64,000 bases of DNA, from NCBI GenBank assembly GCA_022494885.1, contig JAGVSM010001110.1, positions 1 to 64,000 of the forward strand, in the 5' to 3' direction. This document shows, one piece after another, positions 55,900 through 64,000 of this stretch. Position numbers and translations under genes: made by a program. Under the pieces are notes generated by a model. The model was not told the DNA's origin. It saw only the letters and a list, made by a program, of their open reading frames with translations, and searched no databases. How positions within the stretch are numbered: position 1 is the stretch's first letter; each line of letters starts with the position of its first letter. The DNA comes from Micrasema longulum. Lineage: Eukaryota; Arthropoda; Insecta; Trichoptera; Brachycentridae.

Positions 55900-57400
55900 A
55901 AATTAATTGATTAACCTTTATTAGTATAATAACAATAATGATTACAACATATTACCCATTTAATGACGGGAAATAAATTAAAGCAGTAAATGATAGTATG
56001 GTCAATAGGGTCTTTTCGTGTTTTTTTTAATGAGCAAAAAATTACTTTTTACTATCAATTTTTTTTTTTTCCGTATGACATTTGATAAAGATTATACAGC
56101 GGTTTAAAACATACGCATTTTGAATTACCTAAAAATGAGACGTTTCGTACATCATGGGACAAACGGCACGAAAATATGTAAGAACATGTCATATTAATAT
56201 TGTACATCGGATATTATATGCGCACAATAATTTTAATATTTTATTGCCTTAATAAAAGTTCATTGCAGTGTAATGCGCCCATGTGGGCAATGATGCAAGT
56301 TAAAAGGTTTATTGAAGCTGTAGTATATTATGTTGAAGTATAATAAGCTAAGCCTTGCTGATGTTGCATGCAGAACAATATTAAGTGATTTAGATAGTCA
56401 ATTTATGAGTTCACATTATTAAAATTATAATAATCAACCACAGGACTATTTAATTTTAACAAATAAATTAAAATGTCATTTTTAACATACCAATTCATGT
56501 GTTGGTGTGTTTTCTTGCGAAAATGTTTAATACGTATTCCCTAATTAAGTTGATAGATTGATAATAAAATAGGTTTTTAATAAAGAAACCTAAATGTAAC
56601 TATAATAGAACACGGTACAGTCGTCCTCAGGACAGGATATTCTAATAATTAGGATTCTTAAATCAGTCTCGTATAGTATAATGATAATATTGTACATTAT
56701 GAATAAATTAATTAAACAGAGTTTTATTGAAATGTGTGAGTTTTATTTACTTTATTTGCATGCAATGATTGAAAAATTAAACATTAATGCTTTGCCAAAA
56801 AAATACATAGGCATCGATAAATACCTAAATAAAAAATATTAGTAAAGACTTTTTGTAAATTATAATATATAATCTTTCAGACACTTATCAAAAATGTGTC
56901 AATAGGATGGGAAAAAAATATAAAGAAACATATTTTATGGCATTTTAATTAAGAGATGCAAAACTCAAAAATATATATATCATAGATTCTTTTAATTTTG
57001 TAGAAAAATATAAAGGATAATTTGACTCAAATTGACTATTAAAATATAATAAACATTCTTGATTTGTGTAACCAGAATGTTAAGTTTATTAAAAGTTAAT
57101 TGATTATCAAAAAATCAATTGCCAGAGAAATACATTAAGCAATTTATTTTGTTATTTTTCGATAAAAATTTTAATATTTTTTTGTTTAGATCATTATGAT
57201 AAGAATAGCTATTAAACCAATATGATAATAATATCTATGATTTTTTGCGAATACAGAGGCATATTAATCCTATAAAATATAAATAAGTCCGTAAACTACC
57301 AGAAATATTTTTAAAACACTTTTTTAAGTGGGTGGCTGCCAACATTATTAAATACTTTTTCGTTATTAGACATCGCACTATTTATTATCCAATCATAATG
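55900..57400. other. Upstream of Vha100, no gene found
   Basis: AT-rich. Expected to hold or lead to the missing 5' non-coding exon, but I found no convincing donor and leader. Confidence 0.35.
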
Positions 57401-57409
57401 TATCGCGAG

Positions 57410-57880
57410 GTGTTAAGTATCGTAATTTGAACAGAAACGCGGGAGTTATGACGCGATAAACTGGCTTCGAAGTCTGCAAACGATCCTTGACCCAAAAAGC
57501 CTTCGGCCTTGCCGAAATTAAACGGACCGGGTAGTGTCTTACTTCTCACAAACAATGATTAAACGACTCACTAATGGAATTATCCAACAAAGAATAATGT
57601 TCACCTGCAGCCTTTAATAATAATACCAGCGTTGGTTGCCGTGTTTATTCACCGTATCCCTAAATAGCGTGTAATTGAGATGGCCGCGACCCGCGACCAT
57701 GTCAACTTCGCGGCTTTATTTCCGGACAGAAACATTTTAATAATTTACTTCATTTGAAAAAATATTTCACCCGTAGACGAGATGCCACGACGTCCGTCGG
57801 CTATACAGCGTCGGCGTCACGAAGTCGGCGACACAGCGTCACGACGTCGACGACAAGGCGTCGGCGTCGGTGCCAATAAA
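57410..57880. repeat. CG-rich patch with degenerate GTCGGCGTC repeat
   Basis: 57775-57875 is built of short degenerate units around GTCGGCGTC, GACGTC and CACGACGTC. Upstream 57420-57700 is also CG-rich for this window (CGCGACCCGCGACC). It sits about 1.6-2.0 kb upstream of the Vha100 start exon and could be a promoter region or a CG-rich minisatellite. Confidence 0.45.
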
Positions 57881-57989
57881 ATAGTACTATAAAATGGACC
57901 ATTTAGCAAGTAATTAAATGGTCCGTCTTATCTTAAATACTTTTTAATTGAATATTATAAAACAAACATACTACCAGGTCCCAACAGTG

Positions 57990-58390
57990 ACTTAAAGGTA
58001 TGGGAATACTTGTCTGTGTCCATGGGGATGAAGAATACAATTCTGCGTGTGAAGTAGAACCAGTACCCTGCGAGTATTTTCGACTCGATGGCTTCTCTCA
58101 GGTAAAAAATATTTAAAAAGGAAATCAAGTGGGGATAAGTCGGCCTCGTAGTGAAGTAGTTGGCGCATTCGCCTGTCATGCTTGAGGTCCTAGGTTCGAT
58201 TCCTGGCAGGGTCGACGTGAAGTATTTGTTGATTTCACAATTAAATGTTTTACTGTGCCCGGACTAGTACCCGAAGCGTAAGACTGATCACCTTACTTCA
58301 TGTAACAGATGATCGAGGTACGCTGCACGTGATGTTCGAATGTAGTACTTTATGCACCTTTACGGGTGTGGGTATAGGCATGATGATAAT
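57990..58390 (+). mobile_element. SINE with 5' module, third copy
   Basis: 5' module GTGTGAAGTAGAACCAGTAC, GAGTATTTTCGACTCGATGG and TCTCAGGTAAAAAA. Head at about 58141 (GGCCTCGTAGTGAAGTAGTT, TAGGTTCGATTCCTGGCAGG). Body GACTGATCACCTTACTTCAT, end GGTACGCTGCACGTGATG. The open frames here are SINE sequence. Confidence 0.7.
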
Positions 58391-58399
58391 GACAAGAAC

Positions 58400-59310
58400 A
58401 CAAAAAAATAAATTTGGAGGTGAACTTTTAAGTGTTATTTTTTTTCAAATTTTTTTTTCAAATATTTTTTCTTTTGTTTACGTAAATTAATAAAAACAAT
58501 AAAATGAACTACAGCTTTATGTTTTATATCAATATAATTAGCATTTCTTACGTTGTAATAACACGATTTACATTCATGTTTACTTATGTCGGACATTTAA
58601 TAGCTCTGTAATGAACCTGCTTGTAAAAAAACATATTTTATTGAAAAGGTAGATTCTTTTTTCCGTTACTTTATTACATAAAAATATTTACAAAATAATC
58701 ATTCACAGTACAAAAAAAAACAAACACAATATACAACACCTCCTCAAGTTATGTGCTTAAGGCTATCTCAGACACAATTCGAAAAAAAAAAACACTAACT
58801 AAAACAATGCTTGGATTTGACCTCACGATCTAGTTCTGGTGTTTAGTGTGCCAACGAGTAACAAAAAATACAGTAATAGACGTGTTACATACTAAATATA
58901 AATATCCGTTATTACTTTCACTGATATTGATCATTAAGTAATTGTTAATCCGGTGCTGTTTTGATTTTGTGTGACCAATATCGAAAGTCAAAGTTAAATG
59001 AAAATTACATAGATTTATTAATATTTTTATTCATTCATACAAATATGCACATTACAAAAAAAAACGTATCCATAACTATACGGCCAAGAGCCCTGTGTTC
59101 AGTTGGGATACAAGATAATGAAAGTGGAAGCATGCATATTATTTTAAAAAATACATTTTTTTTTTTACATAAACGTCAATTTTAATAAACATCTGAACAA
59201 TACGCTTGTCTTGTCTACATAAATCTATGCAATGTCTCGCAGCAGTCTTCTGCAATGGCCTCTTTCCTTAGATAGAATCCAAACTTGTGTACATTTCTAG
59301 CGAAAATGGC
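58400..59310. other. No gene found
   Basis: AT-rich with several poly-A and poly-T runs. The frame at 58961-59185 shows no domain. Confidence 0.4.
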
Positions 59311-59315
59311 CTTCG

Positions 59316-59505
59316 TATTGGAGTAACAAATTACAACAGAAATGGAGAACATTTTAGAGAAGGGAATGTAGAAATCTAGGCATTTACAGGGCTTATGACC
59401 TGTTGTTAGCTGGTTTAAGTGGCCACTTTACACACTGTAACATTCACCATTTTACCAATGTTTGAATATACATATTTATTCAATTCTTCCATCTTTTAAT
59501 TTAAT
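59316..59505 (+). repeat. Family A body copy
   Basis: AATTACAACAGAAATGGAGA, GGTTTAAGTGGCCACTTTAC, CACTGTAACATTCACC and TTCAATTCTTCCATC. Confidence 0.65.
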
Positions 59506-59849
59506 TTTAGTTTTAAAATGTTTTTAAATTTTGTATTCAGGACATCACTCTTATTTTATTTTTTATTAACATATGTGGCAAAATTGTATTTTACAAAACT
59601 TATGATATAAACATATTAGATTGAATTATTTTTTTAAAAAACATACATGACTTTATACTTCAGATTTAGAAACAAAAATTAAAGCTAAAAAGTTTATAAC
59701 ATATTCAGTAGAAGTTTAAAACAATTAAAAATAAATGTAAAATTTAAATTAAATAATAAAATATTTTAAAAGATTAAGCAATAAGAAAATCATGAAGTAC
59801 CGTTTCATAAAATAATAATTATATTAAAGGTTTAATTATTACTCACCAT

Positions 59850-60100
59850 CTTTGAAAAGTTCAATAGATTTGATCAACAAGAACAATATCCTGCACTAAA
59901 TATATCCGATACGTGGGATAACTATTGCCGAGTTCCTGGAGTCTATTTAATACAGCATTACAAGTATACACTGTCCGTGAATTGTTACTATAAAACGGTG
60001 GTACCTGTCTATTAATTCGTCCAGGCACCCTGAAGTTTGTGTCTAGTGGCCACAAAAGTGATTTTTTTTTCTGAGCGAAAGTCGTCTTAGATTCCAAACG
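59850..60100 (-). pseudogene. Possible LINE C-terminal relic
   Basis: The minus-strand frame encodes LDTNFRVPGRINRQVPPFYS, then VYTCNAVLNRLQELG and IYLVQDIVLVDQIY. The R-V-P-x-R then P-P-F-Y-x-x-x-x-R-T spacing recalls some LINE ORF2 ends, but the match is weak. A GTGAGT follows at 59847-59842, so an exon cannot be excluded. Confidence 0.3.
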
Positions 60101-60479
60101 CGTCAGTTACGCGTTACAGTCCATTCAAATCTTTATGTCATCAGATTTAGGTGTGCGTAACAATACGTTTTCATTTAAATTATTCTAGTCTGCCCCTCCC
60201 AACACAAACAAAATGTGTATGTTTACTTGGCTTACCGACACAAAGTGTTGCCAACACTATCGATTTTTCGTTAGATGTATCGATTTTGGGAGCAATCTAT
60301 CGATCTAACGAATCCAACTTGAATTCTATAGATTTACAAATAATATTTCCTCATGGAATAAAATCACAATATAGAAATGATTCTATCTATGACTTTTCTA
60401 ATAATTGACACAATTAGCAACTCCCCCCGCTTACGAATTTAGAGTTGACTGAAAATTGTGTAAATGTGGACGTCGCGAA

Positions 60480-60665
60480 CAGTAGACAGTAAAATCTTTC
60501 AAACCAGCCAATAACAGGGCATAAGCCCTAAAAATGCCTAGATTTTCACATTCTCAATAATTCCTTCGTCTCGGTTGAGATACCAATAAAATAATTATTT
60601 CCTCGCTTTCTATTAAGATATGGTCTCTTTACATGAAATCTTAATGGGGTTAAATTCCAGTATAA
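60480..60665 (-). repeat. Family A copy, diverged
   Basis: AAACCAGCCAATAACAGGGC, ATAAGCCCTAAAAATGCC, then an ACTCCxxGGG-like head replaced by AATGGGGTTAAATTCCAG. Confidence 0.5.
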
Positions 60666-60669
60666 GCAA

Positions 60670-61075
60670 TGATCGAAATATTTATTATAAGATTAGATAT
60701 TTTTATAAGTAATTAGGTATATATATTTGACACAAAGAAAAGTTTGATTTCGCAAATTGAATAAAACAAACCGATGCACGCATGACGCATCATAATGCGT
60801 TAAAATTTCGTATGAAAAACCTATGTAATAGTACCAAAAGTACTGTATATTTTAGAGAAACACCAGTAAAAAAAGGTTGACGAAAGCTGACCCAGGATAC
60901 TATTGTCCGGCAAGTGAGCGCGGTCAACTGGTCTTAATTAACCAATAGAGGACGGGAGTGGCAGGGCATAATAGAGGGGGACAGGGAAGACTATTCTCCA
61001 AGAAAGTTTTGACTGTTTTACACTTGAGCGAATCAAAACTAACTCATTTTCCGTGACTTTATCGTATCCTAATAG
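60670..61075. other. No gene found
   Basis: 60880-61000 is more GC-rich (TTGTCCGGCAAGTGAGCGCG, a CCAAT at about 60940, GAGGGGGACAGGGAAGAC). It is promoter-like only in composition; no transcript can be inferred. Confidence 0.3.
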
Positions 61076-61086
61076 TCCCTAAACAA

Positions 61087-61577
61087 CAGTGGCCGAAAGA
61101 AACGAGATTTTCAGCCGAAACCGAAACTGAAACCGGAGCCAACAGTTATCTAAATAGGTTAAACGTCACTTCAAAATACACAAAATTAGGCATTTTTATA
61201 GTTAAACCTCACTAGTTCATTGAAATAAGTGTTAAAGAAAATACACAATTAAATAAAAGGCAAAAAATTGTTCATGTTTAGCGCTTTTTGGTTCGCTGTC
61301 AACTTATATGCAACAGTTCTTCAATGTACGCTATAGGAACATTAAATTATTAACTATAAAGGAATTGCAAAAATATAAATATGAATAATCTTAAAACTAG
61401 AACTTACAGTCACGAGCCATAAGATGTACCCGAGTACAGTCGAACGTAATCCGACACATCCCGACCGCAGGTTTTGGCTGAGCCAAAATTTGGGCCAACT
61501 TTTAGCCAAAACCGAAACCGCTGACGAAATTGGCTGAAACTGGCCGAAACCGGAAACGGACCTTCGATCGGTCACCA
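61087..61577. mobile_element. hAT-type MITE, 8-bp TSD
   Basis: Flanked by exact CTAAACAA repeats at 61079-61086 and 61578-61585. The left end begins CAGTGGCCGA and the right end, reversed, TGGTGACCGA, missing the outermost CAG. Subterminal regions on both sides are rich in GGCCGAAAC and CCGAAACCGAAAC units, in opposite orientation. Confidence 0.7.
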
Positions 61578-61599
61578 CTAAACAATAATCGATAGTATT

Positions 61600-62320
61600 A
61601 CATATTATCGATACATTAATGGCGTTTTGCTTTCGCGTAAATACATTAAAAAAACATAGTTTTCCTATCTGCTCTCAACAGATTTTTTTCTGACAACTTT
61701 AACCCTTGAAGGAATGTTGATCCGTTGAAAAATAATGGAGAAAACATCAAACGTAAAAGCCGTTAAATCTTTGAGGTTTCTTGACATAATTAGACAAAGT
61801 AAAATTAATTGATTTTTGGAGACGAGGTTTGTTGTAAAACAGTTTCTTCTTTCGGATAAGGTTAAACCCAACCGTTTTGTTGGTGGTGTGGGACTTGAAG
61901 AATCCATGATCAAGAAGTGATTAAAAGTATACATCACGACAAAAAACATTTAGCTTGTATCCAAAAAGGTTAAAAATGACAATGAAATGGCGGATTTCTT
62001 GAACGAGGCCAAAAGTTGAAAAGTCTTTTGTGGTTTAAGCTATAAAAATGTCAACAATGTGCATTAACTGATTGGTTAAAATTATTAATAAAAAACATAC
62101 AATTTATATTTAAAAACATATTATAGGTTTAAGAACTTGGCGGGAGGGATTTAAGTAGGAAACTCCTTGACACTTTTTCAAATATTTGAGTTTTTTTTTA
62201 TTTCGTGTAAATCAAATCTTTACCTTTGTTCTTTATAATGTATGTATATATCGATGTGCCGTGTGTTATTTTATTTAGTTTTTTATTTTGTATTATATTT
62301 GTTATATGTTGTTTTAGTTA
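61600..62320. other. No gene found
   Basis: Unique AT-rich sequence. The minus-strand frame at 61665-61949 has no recognised domain or splice context. Confidence 0.4.
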
Positions 62321-62324
62321 ATTA

Positions 62325-62415
62325 TTCGTCCCAACTCAACACCGGACTTTGGTCCCATGGAGTTCGGACTTTAGTCTGAAAAAATGTAAAATAGGGTTCT
62401 GTGAATAAATACATT
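62325..62415 (+). repeat. LINE-like 3' tail, copy of 25.9 kb
   Basis: GACTTTGGTCCCATGGAGTT, TCGGACTTTAGTCTG and GTGAATAAATAC, homologous to 25860-25965. Confidence 0.5.
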
Positions 62416-62419
62416 TTCA

Positions 62420-63140
62420 AACGAATTTCGGGGACATTTGTTTGAAAGCGACCTAGCAAGGTGAAATAAATGTGCTATTTTTCATTTTAAAAAAATACAA
62501 TGAATACAACTGATTTTTGAAATATGTTTTCATTGTACTTTTTAAAATTCGTGATGAAAAATAAGTATCCTATTTTATTTCTCACCTCTCTGTCTTTCCC
62601 TATGCGTAAAACATATGTCTGTCGGTCGCTGCATTGAGACGTGAAGGAAACAAACAAACACACTTTCGCATTTATAGTATTAGTATTGATGTTTTCCAAT
62701 TTAAAAGGCAACATTTGACCAAATTTTAACAGCATAAGTAAAAGTAATTTTATAGTATTAATTCATTCTCGTATTAAAAGGAGTAGTGTGACGTTATATC
62801 CCTTCTGTATACTTAACGGCCGTGAAGATGTGAACAAGGTTACGAAACTTATGGTTTATTCAAATGAATCGATCATAAAGAGGCGTCTGCTTTAATTAGG
62901 CTGTAACACGCACGTGGAATAATTATATTTAATAATGATTGTAGCATGAAGAGCATCGTGGCATTCTAATGTCCGAGAGCGAGGGGTGGATAGAAAGCTG
63001 GAAAAATAAACATATCGCAACACATTGTTTCATAATGATTTTTCTAGAGACTGGCGTTCAAAAAATGCAAAAAGTGGAATTATTTATGTTTAATATAATA
63101 TATTCGTGAATATCGACGCCGACGCGCCAATTTGGTCGAA
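62420..63140. other. No gene found
   Basis: No repeat or frame of note. 62940-63010 is slightly GC-richer. Confidence 0.4.
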
Positions 63141-63146
63141 ACTCAA

Positions 63147-63755
63147 CCAGGGCCGCGATTATGAACGGCTATCTTTATCGGTATATATTGAGACGGTATA
63201 AACTAATATCAATATTTATGTATATCAATATCATATTTATATGAAAATTAGTATCTTAATCTGTAACCGGTAATGGAACATGTTAAGAAAAAAATAATGT
63301 AAACATATTATATTTTTCAGACAAAAAACTTAATTTTACTTTGTGGATAAAATTTAAGATAAATTTTAACTTCCAATCAGAATACGTACCCAGGGCTGGT
63401 AATCTGAACGGAATTGTGCGCGAAGAGATCGCTATATCAGCGTGTATTTAGTACGTAAACACGCGTTAAAAATGCGTTTTCCACGCGCGCTTTTGCGTTT
63501 AGAATACCACCCCAGAGTCTAATAAGAAGCTAATATTCATCTACAATTTTATCTACAAAGTAAAATTAAGTTTTCTGTATGAAAATTAAAATATGTTTAC
63601 ATTATTTTTTTCTTAACATGTTCAGTTACAGGTTACCGATGAAGGTACTTTGAATTTTTATACAAATACACACATTTTTGTACATAAATATTGATATTGG
63701 TTTATACTGTCTCGATATATACCGATGAAGATAACGTTCATAATCGCGGCTCAGG
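63147..63755. mobile_element. Long-TIR element with nested MITE
   Basis: Left CCAGGGCCGCGATTATGAAC and the right end reversed CCTGAGCCGCGATTATGAAC open inverted repeats of about 170 bp. These include ATCGGTATATAT, AATATCAATATTTATGTA and AACATGTTAAGAAAAAAATA. The centre is occupied by the MITE at 63391-63515. A left-end fragment of the same family is at 32.3 kb. Confidence 0.75.
63391..63515. mobile_element. CAGGGCTGG-type MITE nested in the TIR element
   Basis: Starts CAGGGCTGGTAATCTGAACG and ends GCGTTTAGAATACCACCCCAG less one base. GTATTTAGTACGTAAACACG inside matches the centre of the 5.7- and 36.0-kb copies. 125 bp. Confidence 0.7.
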
Positions 63756-64000
63756 GGTGCAATAAGGAAATATCACATACTACGAATATCGATAAAAGCT
63801 TGTGAAATGGATTTAGAAAAAATAAAATCAATATGGATATTGTGGAGAAATGTTTTAATACATATTTTTTTAAATGAAATTGTTCAAAAGCATATCTTTA
63901 CACAAACGCGACATGTTTGGCCTTGACAATTGTGACGTCAAGATTTATGACTTTATTATATTCAAATTTAAGCGGTCACAAACAAAGTTCAAAATTATAC

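Noticed and set aside
59847..60180. First exon of Vha100 ending in GTGAGT
   Set aside because: The donor is attractive, but the frame looks more like a LINE end and nothing links it to the acceptor at 55889. Kept only as a low-confidence relic.
61087..61577. CCGAAAC repeats as telomere-like DNA
   Set aside because: Units are short, irregular and in opposed orientation within a bounded element, unlike the TTAGG telomere repeat of most insects.

Overview
The window is AT-rich nuclear DNA from an insect, most likely a moth or butterfly (inference). It holds one intact protein-coding gene in a dense field of old transposons. The host call rests on three things: a V-ATPase subunit a that reads like the insect Vha100-2 type, a 14-exon structure with GT-AG introns, and a repeat load typical of such genomes (RTE/jockey-type LINE ends, tRNA-derived SINEs, hAT and mariner MITEs). 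I found no rRNA gene, no convincing functional tRNA, no CRISPR array and nothing bacterial.

Gene: on the minus strand, 55856 down to 39572, 14 coding exons join without frameshift or stop into an 841-residue V-ATPase 116-kDa subunit a. The V0 proton-path residues are all present: R742, R806, E728, H750 and E796. A splice acceptor 33 bases upstream of the ATG implies at least one further 5' non-coding exon, which I could not place. The introns carry LINE fragments, SINEs, MITEs and a hammerhead-like motif.

Layout: 0-5.3 kb holds LINE 3' ends and a SINE. 5.7-7.3 kb holds nested MITEs with an exact 8-bp target duplication, and an uninterrupted copy of the host MITE lies at 36.0 kb. 8.3 kb has a long hairpin. 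10.6-13.6 kb has a composite transposon, a recent tandem duplication, a SINE and two hammerhead-like motifs. 14.5-16.6 kb has a 1.5-kb terminal-inverted-repeat element containing a perfect 82-bp inverted repeat, then a foldback repeat. 17.6-27.8 kb is a mosaic of SINE, LINE, mariner MITE and foldback repeats. 27.8-30.7 kb is mostly non-repetitive with no gene found. 30.7-38.9 kb has a SINE, MITEs, a GC-rich patch, a hAT transposase remnant and a hammerhead-bearing hairpin. 39.5-55.9 kb is the V-ATPase gene. 55.9-64 kb has a CG-rich patch, a SINE, a hAT-type MITE with 8-bp duplication and a nested long-TIR element.

The most interesting pattern is a set of at least six dispersed motifs with the layout of hammerhead ribozymes: a CTGAAGA-type core, stem II, GAAA, a very short palindromic stem III, a TA or TC cleavage dinucleotide, and a closing stem I. 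Three loci are inverted pairs forming long hairpins (the one at 8.3 kb with only a weak core). This fits the terminal repeats of Penelope-like retroelements, but activity cannot be judged from sequence alone.
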